Below, piece by piece: positions 17,338-26,608 of a DNA stretch of 64,000 nt (positions are counted from its first letter, which is position 1; every line of letters begins with the position of its first letter). The notes under the pieces are model-generated. The model had not been told where the DNA came from, searched no databases, and worked only from the letters and a program-made list of their open reading frames with translations. The stretch spans positions 124,001-188,000 of the forward strand of contig NZ_JBFTXJ020000005.1 of assembly GCF_041379945.2 (NCBI RefSeq), in the 5' to 3' direction. The DNA is from Aneurinibacillus sp. REN35 (lineage in GTDB: Bacteria; Bacillota; Bacilli; Aneurinibacillales; Aneurinibacillaceae). Made by a program: the position numbers and the translations under genes.

Positions 17338-17949
17338 ATGAAGCATGTCATTGCTCCATTGCTCATCTGTCCATTTCTTCTTAGCTATCATGCGCCTGTA
17401 GACATAGCTATCGCAGAAGCCAAAACCCCACATTATATTACTAAGAAACAGACGAATGTGATTTCTACCTCTCCGTCTATCATGATTACAGGAGATAAAA
17501 CATTTACAACACGCACAAAGGATGCTCTTACCTTGCTGAAGACAAAAGCACCCGCAGACTATGCGCTCGTCATCGCCTCTATCGGCAAGATACAGCAGCA
17601 TACTTTTAGCGGCATGGCAGCATATGAAACACCGCCGACCTACAAAGTCGGTGCTGCCACTTCGTCAGCTTCTCTCACCTGGTATGCAAGCACTATCGTA
17701 CATGATGCATATCATTCGAGGCTGTATCATGACTACCTTACTACACACAAAAGAGCTGTTCCTAATGATGTGTGGACAGGAATGACAGCTGAAATGAAAT
17801 GCCTTGAGATACAAATTGAAACCTTAAAACGCATCGGAGCACCCGATGCGGAGGTTGCCTATGCACAATCCTTACGCGGTGCTAACTGGTGGGATCTAAA
17901 TGGAGATGGTACGTATGACACAGAGGATGAAAAGCTGCGAGATTGGTAG
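17338..17949 (+). CDS. Secreted hypothetical protein with His motif and calcium-like loop
   Basis: A 203-residue protein preceded by AAGGAGG. Residues 1-28 form a signal peptide. A V-H-D-A-Y-H-S motif (His122, His126) with Glu152/Glu157 downstream resembles a metal-site arrangement of metallopeptidases, though it is not HExxH. Near the C-terminus D-L-N-G-D-G-T-Y-D (186-194) fits an EF-hand/dockerin-type calcium loop. Family not recognised. It lies 59 bases before psd but has no clear functional link. Confidence 0.6.
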   Translation: MKHVIAPLLICPFLLSYHAPVDIAIAEAKTPHYITKKQTNVISTSPSIMITGDKTFTTRTKDALTLLKTKAPADYALVIASIGKIQQHTFSGMAAYETPPTYKVGAATSSASLTWYASTIVHDAYHSRLYHDYLTTHKRAVPNDVWTGMTAEMKCLEIQIETLKRIGAPDAEVAYAQSLRGANWWDLNGDGTYDTEDEKLRDW

Positions 17950-18008
17950 AAGGTTTTGTGCTACAATATAATGGCACTTTATACTTGATGTAGAAAGGAT
18001 ATAGATAC

Positions 18009-18857
18009 GTGATCGGCTCTTTTTTAAAGACAATTCTTACCCTGCTGCCGCAGAATGCGATTTCTCGTCTAGTAGGACAAGCTGGACGCTCTCGGGCAAG
18101 CAGGCGCTTTATTAAGCCATACATTTCTTTTTTCCGTATTAATACGGAAGAGATCGAACGGCCGCTGGCGGATTATCCACATTTGACCGCATTTTTTACG
18201 CGTAAACTTAAGCAAGGGGCCCGTCCGATCAACACACGCCCTGACGCAGTAATCAGTCCGGTGGATGGAAAAGTAGCACAGGTGGGAACGATTCATCAAG
18301 GGGCGCTCATCCAAGCTAAACATATTAACTATACGGTAGAGCAATTGCTTGGATGTTCACAGGAGAAGGCGAAGCGTTTTGAAGGCGGGACGTTTCTGAC
18401 AATCTATCTGAGCCCGCGTGATTACCACCGGATTCACATGCCAATTGACGGTGAGCTAACACACTTGACGTATGTGCCTGGGCGTCTTTTTCCTGTTAAC
18501 AGCATCGGCGTGCACCATGTGCAGGGACTGTTCACTAAGAACGAGCGGATTATTACGTACGCCGATACACCTGCTGGAGAGATGGCTCTAATAAAAGTAG
18601 GTGCATTCATCGTTGGCAGCGTGAAGGTTGGGTACGGGGAGCATACGACCAATATAAAGGGCGGACGAATGTATTCACGTGATCTTCCTGATAAGCCGTT
18701 ATACCAAAAAGGGGAAGAGGTCGGCCTATTCGAGTTCGGGTCTACGGTGATTCTTCTGTTTGAAAAAGATCGCATCGTTCTCGACAAGAAAATCGTAGAA
18801 GGCACAGATGTAAAATTCGGGGAGCAGATTGGTACGATCGACTCTTCGAACAACTAA
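18009..18857 (+). CDS. psd: Phosphatidylserine decarboxylase
   Basis: A 282-residue pyruvoyl enzyme that makes phosphatidylethanolamine from phosphatidylserine at the membrane. Family blocks are visible: SPVDGKVAQVG, the His motif SPRDYHRIHMP, and the self-cleavage site F-G-S-T (residues about 246-249), where Ser becomes the pyruvoyl group. It starts at GTG 18009 with AAAGGAT upstream. No pssA lies next to it. A strong terminator follows. Confidence 0.93.
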   Translation: MIGSFLKTILTLLPQNAISRLVGQAGRSRASRRFIKPYISFFRINTEEIERPLADYPHLTAFFTRKLKQGARPINTRPDAVISPVDGKVAQVGTIHQGALIQAKHINYTVEQLLGCSQEKAKRFEGGTFLTIYLSPRDYHRIHMPIDGELTHLTYVPGRLFPVNSIGVHHVQGLFTKNERIITYADTPAGEMALIKVGAFIVGSVKVGYGEHTTNIKGGRMYSRDLPDKPLYQKGEEVGLFEFGSTVILLFEKDRIVLDKKIVEGTDVKFGEQIGTIDSSNN

Positions 18858-18862
18858 GCATA

Positions 18863-18910
18863 AAAAAACGGATGAGAACAGAGCAGGCGCTTCTTCCCCA
18901 TCCGTTTTTG
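18863..18910. terminator. Bidirectional terminator
   Basis: Arms AAAAACGGATG and CATCCGTTTTT with a 24-base loop, between psd and the convergent NAD(P)-binding gene. Confidence 0.8.
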
Positions 18911-18917
18911 TTTGCCG

Positions 18918-19961
18918 TCATCTATCATACATGCGAAGAGAGCGGCCATACTGATGCATAACCCAAAGATGAATCAGCGCCTGGGTAGCATTGTAGATAA
19001 GCCAGGGAAGCCTGGGGACGAATTCGTGAATCGCTACGATTACATAGGTACCGGAGAGAACTTCTCTGAATTCAAGGCGACCACAGCTTCGCATAGGGTC
19101 AATACGTGCCAGCATTCCTCCAGTAATATAATAGAGCACCCGATCAGGCGTACTGCGTTCTTCTGAATACGTTAGTTCTAAAAGCGGCTTCTTCATCCCC
19201 CACAGCAAAAAATGCATCCGCCCCTCTACCTGTTCTACACGAATAAACGGCTTACAAGTGCGTGACAACCACCGTGCATAGTCGCCTCCCATCCAAGCTG
19301 CATTCCTGCCTGTAGGCAACAAAAGTCGCTGTACCGACCGAACAGTATTGCCAAACCTTTTCTTCCTTATCCTCTTCCTCTCTTTATCCAATGCCGCCAC
19401 GGGTATAGGCGAATCACCATTATCCATTCCAATGCAAGCAGCAAGCAGTTTCACAGCATCAACTCGTCTACTAGCAATATCGGTACGAAGTACGGTCACC
19501 GGCACACCATGCGCGGACAATGTTTCCTCTATTTCCAATTGGCTGCGCAAATGACTTGTGAGTGCCTGCTCATCCTCTGGAATTAGTTCACCTAGATAAA
19601 TAATTTGCTTCACTCCGGCTTTTTTTGCCGCACGTGCAAAGTTATCCGCTAAAATCAGATGCATATCCTGCGCCTTTCCCTGCGTCAGACGTGCCGAGGA
19701 CGCTACGGAATGAATCAGATAAAAAGCATAGTCGGCATCTTCTAGCCCCTTCTCAATCGCTGCCAAAGAAAATAAGTCCGCCTTCCGCCACTCCATCTGC
19801 GGCCAACCATCATTTTGCAATTCTACATTTGTTCTTTCCTTGCATGTCAATCCGATAACATGAGCGTCAGCCGCAAGATGAAGCGATAATGCTTTACCAA
19901 TAAACCTACTTGCTCCTGCTATAGCTATCGTAGGTTTTTTCTCCATTCCACTATCCCCCAT
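18918..19961 (-). CDS. NAD(P)-binding atypical SDR / epimerase-like protein
   Basis: A 347-residue protein with an N-terminal Rossmann fold: AIAGASRFIGKALSLHL (residues about 12-28) and IIYLGELIPE. This matches the NmrA/atypical SDR group (YbjT-like). The C-terminal 150 residues carry a Trp/Arg-rich region with a hydrophobic end that may associate with the membrane. GGAGG precedes ATG. Substrate unknown; the canonical YxxxK pair is not evident, so it may bind rather than reduce. Confidence 0.7.
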   Translation of the reverse strand: MGDSGMEKKPTIAIAGASRFIGKALSLHLAADAHVIGLTCKERTNVELQNDGWPQMEWRKADLFSLAAIEKGLEDADYAFYLIHSVASSARLTQGKAQDMHLILADNFARAAKKAGVKQIIYLGELIPEDEQALTSHLRSQLEIEETLSAHGVPVTVLRTDIASRRVDAVKLLAACIGMDNGDSPIPVAALDKERKRIRKKRFGNTVRSVQRLLLPTGRNAAWMGGDYARWLSRTCKPFIRVEQVEGRMHFLLWGMKKPLLELTYSEERSTPDRVLYYITGGMLARIDPMRSCGRLEFREVLSGTYVIVAIHEFVPRLPWLIYNATQALIHLWVMHQYGRSLRMYDR

Positions 19962-20160
19962 TATACTTCCTCCTTTCTCTTAACTTTTTTATCCTATCAC
20001 CTCACTAAGTAGCTACACATGCATTATTTCCTACCATAAAATGGACGAGGGACTAATGTACTCATTCAATATTTTATGTTTTGTATAAAACAGAATCGGG
20101 AAACTCATAACTGTACCGGTTGAACAAACCAAACTTAACTACAAAGGAGAGATGTTTAAC

Positions 20161-20487
20161 ATGGCACGCAATAACAAGAACAATATGAGCATGGAAGAAA
20201 GAGGACGCAAAGGCGGAGAGGCAACTGCTCGTTCCCACAATAAAGATTTCTATGAAGAAATCGGACGCAAAGGCGGAGAAGCAACCGCTCGTTCTCATGA
20301 TAAAGATTTCTACGAAAACATCGGGCGCAAAGGTGGAGAGGCAACCTCACGCTCCCACGATGAAGATTTCTATGAAAACATCGGGCGCAAAGGTGGAGAA
20401 GCAACCTCACGCTCCCACGATAAAGACTTCTATGAAAACATTGGCCGCAAAGGCGGGGAAGCTCGACAAAATGACAATAATAAATAA
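20161..20487 (+). CDS. KGG-repeat general stress protein
   Basis: A 108-residue, fully hydrophilic protein made of five copies of a 20-residue unit, GRKGGEATARSHxKDFYExI, the last truncated after the KGG core. This is the KGG repeat of the YciG/con-10 stress-induced family, usually disordered proteins made in stationary phase. I chose ATG 20161, 10 bases after AAGGAGA; ATG 20152 would overlap that site. The gene is monocistronic with its own terminator about 55 bases downstream. Role in dormancy or desiccation is inferred from the family. Confidence 0.85.
   Translation: MARNNKNNMSMEERGRKGGEATARSHNKDFYEEIGRKGGEATARSHDKDFYENIGRKGGEATSRSHDEDFYENIGRKGGEATSRSHDKDFYENIGRKGGEARQNDNNK
20206..20466 (+). 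repeat. 60-bp tandem repeats encoding KGG units
   Basis: Four full 60-bp units plus a partial fifth, in frame and about 85-95% alike. The units differ mostly at synonymous sites and at Ala/Ser and Asn/Asp positions, so the copy number could vary between strains. Confidence 0.9.
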
Positions 20488-20541
20488 AAAGGAAGGGCAA
20501 GATAAACATCCTGCCACTTCCCGTCCGTAAAAAAACCTTAC

Positions 20542-20574
20542 GAGAGTCCGTCGCAGCGGACTCTCTTTTATTTT
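20542..20574 (+). terminator. Terminator of the KGG-repeat gene
   Basis: GAGAGTCCG-tcgcag-CGGACTCTC followed by TTTTATTTT. Confidence 0.9.
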
Positions 20575-20702
20575 ATAAAGAAACAAATCAGGACACAATA
20601 GAGAATTTCATAAAAAAATTACCTTCGTCGCTTCAAAAACAGGCAGGAATATGCGAAGATGGTAAAAGAAATATTGAAAGGAAAGAAAGGGAGCATCAGC
20701 AG

Positions 20703-21410
20703 ATGAACAGATGGTTGCAATCGCGCATGCGAATCAAGCGCGTCTATTTTCTAGTCGGTGGAGGCCTTTTTGTGCTGCTTGTTGCCTTTGCGCTTACTGC
20801 TTTATTGTCAAAATCAGGCGGTACCCCTTCCGATACAGTTACACAAACCCCAACAACCGAAACGGAAAATGTCTCGACATCAGCACAAGCGAATGGAAGC
20901 CAAAGTGTAATAAGGGTTCCACTCAATAAGACGCTAGATGAGGCTAAGGCGGAAGGAATTTATTCCGACACGAGGACAGCTCAATCTTCTTCCTCGAAGC
21001 AGACAAATCAGAACAATACGGAACGCAGCGGGTCATCTTCTTCAACGTCCTCATCAGGACAGACCTCAGGAACAAAAGAAAAGGAACAAGCTGTAACATC
21101 CGGCCAAGGTCTTGATTCCAACACCGTTAATCAATTACGCAGTCACGGTATTCGCGAAGGAGATCTTGTTAAGATTGACCGAATGGTCGCTGAAGGACTT
21201 GATCCGAAGGAAATCGCTCAATCGCTGCGCAAAAATGGAAATCCAAACCTGGCAAGTGTGATGGATCAAGTACCGCGTAAGCCAAAGCCGGAGAAATCCT
21301 CGGCACAGGAAGAGAAGGGAGCTGCAAAGCAGGATACATCTGCTTCACATAAAAACAGCGGGCAAAAAGATGATGACAATGAAAATCAACAAGAAGGACA
21401 TGATGATTAA
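20703..21410 (+). CDS. Membrane-anchored Ser/Gln-rich hypothetical protein
   Basis: A 235-residue protein. A basic N-terminus and one transmembrane helix (about 15-36) put the rest outside. Residues about 40-135 are a low-complexity Ser/Thr/Gln/Asn linker. A compact helical segment follows (about 138-190, GLDSNTVNQLRSHGIREGDLVKIDR ... DPKEIAQSLR), then an acidic/Gln-rich tail. AAGGGAG precedes ATG. Family not recognised; a surface or spore-envelope protein is possible. A strong terminator follows. Confidence 0.6.
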   Translation: MNRWLQSRMRIKRVYFLVGGGLFVLLVAFALTALLSKSGGTPSDTVTQTPTTETENVSTSAQANGSQSVIRVPLNKTLDEAKAEGIYSDTRTAQSSSSKQTNQNNTERSGSSSSTSSSGQTSGTKEKEQAVTSGQGLDSNTVNQLRSHGIREGDLVKIDRMVAEGLDPKEIAQSLRKNGNPNLASVMDQVPRKPKPEKSSAQEEKGAAKQDTSASHKNSGQKDDDNENQQEGHDD

Positions 21411-21470
21411 GACAGTTTATTTAGGAGCTGTCCGGAAAGTGATATCTTAGCCGAAATCTTGATAAAAGGA

Positions 21471-21510
21471 AAACCCAAGAATGCTGTTATATCAACATTC
21501 TTGGGTTTTT
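21471..21510 (+). terminator. Strong intrinsic terminator
   Basis: AAACCCAAGAATG and CATTCTTGGGTTTTT, 12-13 paired bases with a long T-run. Confidence 0.9.
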
Positions 21511-21566
21511 GTTTTGTGTGCATTTTACTTTTAAAGGGACTGACCCATCCTCATATACTATACATC

Positions 21567-21959
21567 CTATGGGATAATAAAACCGTCTGGCTTATAATTA
21601 ATCGCTTTAACATAACCGGACGCATAGCCATCCTGGTCAATAACCTTAATATAGTAGTGACCCCCCGATTTAAGATCAACCGTGGTCTGGTATCCGCCAT
21701 ATTCAGCATCAACAACTTCGGTCTGCGCAATTTTTTTATCCGGAAAGTACGGAATGCGCTTCCACAATTCCCCTTTTAATGAACCTGAGCCAGAGCTTTT
21801 CCATACTGCGATCGTCGCCACTCCGGAATCAAAATATTCATACGTCGATGTTTTATCTCCCTGTGTCGTTCCGACTTCAAGTCTCCCACTGGCAGCTCCT
21901 GTCCCTGGAGTTAGCACAGCACATAGAATGATAGGAACCAACCAGCGCTTTTTTATCAC
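21567..21959 (-). CDS. Small secreted hypothetical protein
   Basis: A 130-residue protein with a clear signal peptide (MIKKRWLVPIILCAVLTPG ... GAASG) and a mature part of about 105 residues, rich in Gly, Tyr, Thr and Lys with alternating beta-type segments. It has no Cys, so it is not a disulfide or lipoprotein type. It resembles small beta-sandwich secreted proteins of Bacillales, but I recognise no named family. The ribosome site AGGAGGGAAGG lies upstream. Convergent with the preceding unit. Confidence 0.55.
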   Translation of the reverse strand: MIKKRWLVPIILCAVLTPGTGAASGRLEVGTTQGDKTSTYEYFDSGVATIAVWKSSGSGSLKGELWKRIPYFPDKKIAQTEVVDAEYGGYQTTVDLKSGGHYYIKVIDQDGYASGYVKAINYKPDGFIIP

Positions 21960-22284
21960 TTGATCCTTCCCTCCTCCTAGTAGGTTGTGTTTTATGCTAT
22001 CGTACTGTAGCCAAGATTGCTAGACGCTCATTGTACCTGTGCAATAAGTCGCAAATAACAATATTATCCATTTCTTTATCCCTATTCCCTTTTTTTCTTC
22101 TTTTTCTCTCCTTATTTGAATAAATTTAAATTATCGCTCTACATTTCTTCCTGAATTTCTTATACTACATATATACTTCCTTTTTTTCTATTTTTATAAT
22201 ATTCAAATTCGATTTACTCATAGAAACAAATTAGTATACTCCACTCTATCATTGTATCTATTTTATAAGGAGCTATTCATTTTA
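21960..22284. other. AT-rich intergenic region
   Basis: About 325 bases of AT-rich, T-stretch-dominated DNA between divergent genes. The only supportable element is the ribosome site AAGGAG (22267-22272) of the kinase gene. No hairpin, operator or small gene is evident. Confidence 0.5.
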
Positions 22285-24843
22285 ATGGACGTACTAGTAG
22301 AAACATACGAATTATCATTTGTTATCTTATCACTAGCGATTTCTATCCTATCTTCGTATGTTTTTTTCGATACAGCCGGAAGAATCGCCACCAAACGCGG
22401 AATCAGCTATATTGTATGGCTAACCTGTGGAGCAACAGCGGTTGGAATCGGTATCTGGTCGACGTACTTGATTGGCATGCTAGCTTTTCATGTACCTGTA
22501 TCTTTTTCCCTTGAGCCATTTCTTTTTATTGTATTCTTGTTTGCAGCGCTGGCAGGCGCTTATGCCGTATTAATCACTCTTACTCTTAACTTTACGAGTC
22601 GTCTTATTCTGCTCATAAGCAGCGTATGCATAGGCACCGCTATTACGTTTATGCATCAACTTGGTATGTATGTCATGAATAGACACAGTATAATCGACTC
22701 GACTTATGCAGTTCTTGCCATCTCTTTTACTATTACTATACTTGCCTCATTCATGTCGCTCTGGACTATTTTTTTCAAACATCCTTATATAGAACAGAGC
22801 GGGACTATACGTAAGATTCTAGGTGCAATCATCCTTGGATTGGCAATTTTCGGCCTGCATTATATTATGCTGGTCACCGAGGCATCTAAAGCGGCAGAGA
22901 CTGTACTGAAGCCTTCGCCTATTTTTTTTGACATACATTACCCGCAGCTTGCTTCATTTATTGTGGTTATGTGTCTCACTATTCTGCTATTTATTATTAC
23001 GGCTGCTTTCGTCGATCGACACTATGCTATTAAGATTCACAAGAAAAACGCTGCTGCACCTGCTGTAGCCCAGACCAGTTTGCGGAATACGTTACACAAC
23101 CAGCAGGGGATGACATTTACATTTTATGAAAAAGACGGGCAATTCATTTTTACATTTTGTGATGGAGAAATGCTTAAGCGCTGCGGATTTACACCTGAGC
23201 AAGTGATTGGTAAGACATTATTTGACCTAACTCCATACCCAGATGCAATTTTCCATACGAACTTCTACCGTCAGGCTTGGAAGGGAGAGGAAACGGTTAT
23301 GTTTGAATATACATTCCGTTCTATCTCTTATCTAGCTGCCCTCAAACCTGTCAAACAGAATGGTCAAGTAATCGAGGTGATCGGCACTTGTGTTGAAATT
23401 ACCGAACGAAAACAAATGGAGCGACAATTACAGCGCATCTTCTCAACGCTTGATATATCCGTATGGACAAATGACTTGCAAAATCAACAAATCCTCAATA
23501 CTTCTCAAGGTACAGAAAAAATTTACGGTGTTCCTGCGGAATTATTTGAGTCAAATACGGATCTTTGGCGTCAGATGATCTATCCAGATGACCAGGATTT
23601 TGTTTATGAGATGGAGAAGCTGCTCGAAGGCGGGGAAGCCATTACACGTGAATATAGGATTATTGATAGCAATGGCAACATTAAATGGCTGCATGAACGT
23701 ATCGTTCCTACTGTCGACTCAGAAAGCAACGTACTTTATTTGGATGGACTTGCTATCGACATCACAGAACAAAAATGCATGGAAGAAGCACTGCGGGAAG
23801 AGAGAAACTTCACCAAAACCATTCTAGAGACAACCGAATCGTTAACCATTGTTATAAATACACACGGGCATATTATTATATTCAATCGCGCATGTGAGAC
23901 GCTAACTGGATATTCCGCTGAACAGATTCTTCATCGTCCGTTCTGGGAAACCGATTTATTCGATAGCGATGAGGCCTCTAGAGCAATACAAGTGTATAAT
24001 AACATACTCAACAACCATTCGATTCATCACACGGAAAAGTACTGGCGTACAAAGGACAAAGGAGCACGCTTAATCTCCTGGACGCTTTCTACGATAAAAA
24101 ATGAAAATGCGACCGTAAAATACATTGTAGGAGCCGGTATTGACATTACCGATTGGCGCTTAGCTGAAGAGCGGCTTCGCCAATCAGAAAAGCTCTCCAT
24201 TGTAGGACAATTGGCGGCTGGGATTGCCCATGAAATTCGCAATCCACTCACCAGTCTTAAAGGCTTTCTTCAGCTTCTTTGTGAGTCCACAGACGATAAG
24301 CTCTATTTCGATATCATGTTGAATGATCTGCACCGTATCGAGAGCATTACGAGCGAATTTCTACTTTTGGCCAAACCTCAATCCATTGATTTTCAGCCAA
24401 AGAACATCATTGAAATTATAGAAGAAGCTATTTCTTCTACTGCTGAACAAGCAATAATGAATCAGATTGTTATTGTCACAGAATACACTTCCGATATCGG
24501 AACAATTTATTGTGATGAAAATGAAGTAAAGCAATTATTTGTCAACCTGCTGCAAAATGCAATTGATGCAATGGGAGAAGGCGGGGAAATCTTCATCCAT
24601 ACAAGCATACACAATAAGCGGCATGTTCTCGTCAGCATAAAGGATTGCGGGTGCGGTATCAGTCCAGAACGCCTAACAAAACTTGGGGAACCATTCTATA
24701 CAACGAAAGAAAAAGGGGTCGGTCTTGGTCTCATGGTAAGTTATAAAATTATTGACAGACATCAGGGAAATATTACGATCGACAGTACTGTAGGAGAAGG
24801 AACTACCGTACATATCTGCCTGCCGATCTATCCCTTTACATAA
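22285..24843 (+). CDS. MHYT-PAS sensor histidine kinase, sporulation-kinase-like
   Basis: An 852-residue membrane histidine kinase. Residues about 1-240 form seven hydrophobic helices with MHYT-type motifs (FMHQLGM, GLHYIML), a sensor proposed to bind metal or gas ligands. Three PAS domains follow (about 265-630), then HisKA with GIAHEIRNPLTSLKGF, whose His is the phosphorylation site, and HATPase_c with the N box NLLQNAIDAMGEGG, G1 DCGCGI and G2 GVGLGLMVS. The HisKA block resembles KinA-E-type kinases that feed Spo0F. There is no adjacent response regulator, so it is an orphan. ATG 22285 is chosen with AAGGAG upstream. Confidence 0.9.
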   Translation: MDVLVETYELSFVILSLAISILSSYVFFDTAGRIATKRGISYIVWLTCGATAVGIGIWSTYLIGMLAFHVPVSFSLEPFLFIVFLFAALAGAYAVLITLTLNFTSRLILLISSVCIGTAITFMHQLGMYVMNRHSIIDSTYAVLAISFTITILASFMSLWTIFFKHPYIEQSGTIRKILGAIILGLAIFGLHYIMLVTEASKAAETVLKPSPIFFDIHYPQLASFIVVMCLTILLFIITAAFVDRHYAIKIHKKNAAAPAVAQTSLRNTLHNQQGMTFTFYEKDGQFIFTFCDGEMLKRCGFTPEQVIGKTLFDLTPYPDAIFHTNFYRQAWKGEETVMFEYTFRSISYLAALKPVKQNGQVIEVIGTCVEITERKQMERQLQRIFSTLDISVWTNDLQNQQILNTSQGTEKIYGVPAELFESNTDLWRQMIYPDDQDFVYEMEKLLEGGEAITREYRIIDSNGNIKWLHERIVPTVDSESNVLYLDGLAIDITEQKCMEEALREERNFTKTILETTESLTIVINTHGHIIIFNRACETLTGYSAEQILHRPFWETDLFDSDEASRAIQVYNNILNNHSIHHTEKYWRTKDKGARLISWTLSTIKNENATVKYIVGAGIDITDWRLAEERLRQSEKLSIVGQLAAGIAHEIRNPLTSLKGFLQLLCESTDDKLYFDIMLNDLHRIESITSEFLLLAKPQSIDFQPKNIIEIIEEAISSTAEQAIMNQIVIVTEYTSDIGTIYCDENEVKQLFVNLLQNAIDAMGEGGEIFIHTSIHNKRHVLVSIKDCGCGISPERLTKLGEPFYTTKEKGVGLGLMVSYKIIDRHQGNITIDSTVGEGTTVHICLPIYPFT

Positions 24844-24971
24844 CAATAACTCATCATATGGAGACGCGCGCCTCGTTGTATCATTACAGCGAGGCATACA
24901 TACGCCCGCAAATATTTGTATATTCAGAATTAAGCATTTATAATTAAAGGAAAAATAAGGGGAGAGCAAGC

Positions 24972-25781
24972 ATGGAAAGTATATATGAAGATATTCGCAT
25001 TCTGCAAGAATATGTAACCTTAGATGGGGTAACTCTCTCGATCCACGTATATGAATGGGACGGGATGCTGATTGACACAGGCTCTAAATCTATTGCTGCA
25101 CAAGTCCAATCATTTTTTGAACGCCATGCTCCTGAGCAAGCGCTCATCACCCATTTTCATGAAGATCACTGTGGGATGGCTGGTTGGCTGCAGAAAAAGG
25201 GACTACCGATTTACATTCATCCCATGTCCGTGGAAACTGCCGCAATCTCACCTGTTCTTCCTCCCTATCGTACATCATTCTGGGGAGTACCTGATCCTTT
25301 TCAACCGCATCCACTACGTGCTGTTCATAACACAAATCGCTATCAGCTTCAGGTGATTGAGACACCTGGACATGCCGAAGACCATGTTGTTCTCTATGAT
25401 GCAGAAAGAGGTCGATTATTCAGCGGCGATCTTTTTCTCGGCTCCAAAGTCAAAATATGCATCCGAACAGAAAATATGCCTAAGCTACGGAACTCGCTTC
25501 GTCATGTGCTTACTCTGGATTTTGATACCATTTGCTGTGCACATGCAGGTATTATTACAGATGGGAAGCAAAGACTCCGAGAAAAATTAACACACCTTGA
25601 AGAAATCGAAGAAAGAATACGGACCCGCTATGAGCAGGGCTGGAGCCTGCGTGAGATTACCCGCGAATTGTTTCCAAAACGTCCGCTCATTTATCATTTA
25701 TCTCATGGTGAATGGTCACCCATCCATATTGTGCATTCATTCTTCAAGGAATGCAGACAACGGGATGCTGCTTATGATTGA
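24972..25781 (+). CDS. Metallo-beta-lactamase-fold hydrolase
   Basis: A 269-residue MBL-fold protein with the zinc motif THFHEDHCGM (H-x-H-x-D-H) and the later GHAEDH, then FSGDLFLG and a C-terminal CAHAG. The C-terminal 60 residues are helical and match the winged-helix cap of LACTB2-type hydrolases. Likely a zinc-dependent thioester, lactone or RNA hydrolase; the substrate is unknown. GGGGAGAG precedes ATG. Single gene. Confidence 0.85.
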   Translation: MESIYEDIRILQEYVTLDGVTLSIHVYEWDGMLIDTGSKSIAAQVQSFFERHAPEQALITHFHEDHCGMAGWLQKKGLPIYIHPMSVETAAISPVLPPYRTSFWGVPDPFQPHPLRAVHNTNRYQLQVIETPGHAEDHVVLYDAERGRLFSGDLFLGSKVKICIRTENMPKLRNSLRHVLTLDFDTICCAHAGIITDGKQRLREKLTHLEEIEERIRTRYEQGWSLREITRELFPKRPLIYHLSHGEWSPIHIVHSFFKECRQRDAAYD

Positions 25782-25917
25782 TTTGTATCTTAAGATCTAC
25801 AATTTGCGTTTTTTTCACGATTTTTATAACATATTCACTTCCACTACACCTTTTTACCTGTTTCATTTCGCTTTTAATAGGGTATTTATACATATACAAT
25901 TGAGGTGACACCCTGTT

Positions 25918-26166
25918 ATGAGAGCGAAAATTACTCCAATATCAAATAAAAAGATTAAAGTAGAAGCACCGCGTCTTGTTGATCAGCGCATTTCCGACTT
26001 ACTTGTTGAGTCATTACAATGCAGCAAAATGACTTATCGTAAAGATGAGGACGAATTCCTGCTGCCTGACTCATTAACATTTGAAGATGTCAGCAGTTTT
26101 TTAAGTGAATATTTCGGCGACTGTTCCATGCTAGCCGATGATCAGATTGTTCTTGCTTATGACTAA
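25918..26166 (+). CDS. Small hypothetical protein, 82 residues
   Basis: A soluble acidic protein with the ribosome site TTGAGGTGACACC. It begins MRAKITPISNKKIKVEAPRL and ends in an Asp-rich stretch around ADDQIVLAYD. No transmembrane helix or motif is recognised. It stands alone between the MBL gene and a non-coding stretch. Confidence 0.5.
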   Translation: MRAKITPISNKKIKVEAPRLVDQRISDLLVESLQCSKMTYRKDEDEFLLPDSLTFEDVSSFLSEYFGDCSMLADDQIVLAYD

Positions 26167-26184
26167 TCAGGTTGCTCATCTCCC

Positions 26185-26285
26185 TTGCAAAAAAAACAGC
26201 CCTTCTCTTTGAAGGGCTAAACAAGGGATAAGAGAACCTTACTGAATAGTGGCAAGGGGTTCAACACACTTCTTATTATAGACCG
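26185..26285 (-). ncRNA. Candidate leftward small RNA with C-rich segment
   Basis: On the minus strand a TATAAT box (26275-26280) precedes about 60 bases containing ACCCCTTGCC, then a perfect stem AGCCCTTC-aaaga-GAAGGGCT (26198-26218) and a run of eight T after one G. No coding frame accompanies it. The -35 is poor, so the promoter is uncertain. C-rich unpaired segments are typical of sRNAs that pair with Shine-Dalgarno sequences. Confidence 0.35.
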
Positions 26286-26439
26286 CAAACGTAAACATTC
26301 TATTTGGCTACCGTTATATTTATGTTAAGTTTACATCTTCATTTTTATTCAGTACATACGATATAGAAAACAAGAAAAATTGAAATGGAAGTACGTCTAA
26401 AGGATGTAATGCTGTAGTTTTTTATTAGTATTTTTGGTA

Positions 26440-26537
26440 TTTTCAGGTTTTCATCTTTGCATTTGTGGTAAGATGAATGTGTCTAGTTGAATCCCTTTTT
26501 ACTCGCCTTCCCACTATGATGGGAGGGTCTTTTTTTT
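26440..26537 (+). ncRNA. Candidate rightward small RNA
   Basis: A short C-rich segment (AATCCCTTTTTACTCG) leads into the stem CCTTCCCA-ctatga-TGGGAGGG (26506-26527) and T8. There is no open frame before it and no plus-strand gene after it. A TAAGAT near 26469-26474 might be a -10 box, but no good -35 is seen. Only the terminator is certain. Confidence 0.35.
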
Positions 26538-26554
26538 GTTGTAACACAAAAAAA

Positions 26555-26577
26555 GGAAGTGGACAGTGTCCACTTCC
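26555..26577 (-). terminator. Terminator of the CoA-binding protein gene
   Basis: Palindrome GGAAGTGGACA-g-TGTCCACTTCC followed on the minus strand by TTTTTTTG. Confidence 0.85.
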
Positions 26578-26608
26578 TCCCCTCTACTATATGTCTGCGC
26601 CCTGTCCG

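Noticed and set aside
20206-20466. Regular 60-bp repeats like a CRISPR or satellite array
   Set aside because: Units are contiguous without spacers and encode in-frame KGG protein repeats.
21420-21450. GGAGCTGTCCGGAAAG resembles the end of some insertion sequences
   Set aside because: No matching inverted end or transposase fragment nearby; too short to support a mobile element.
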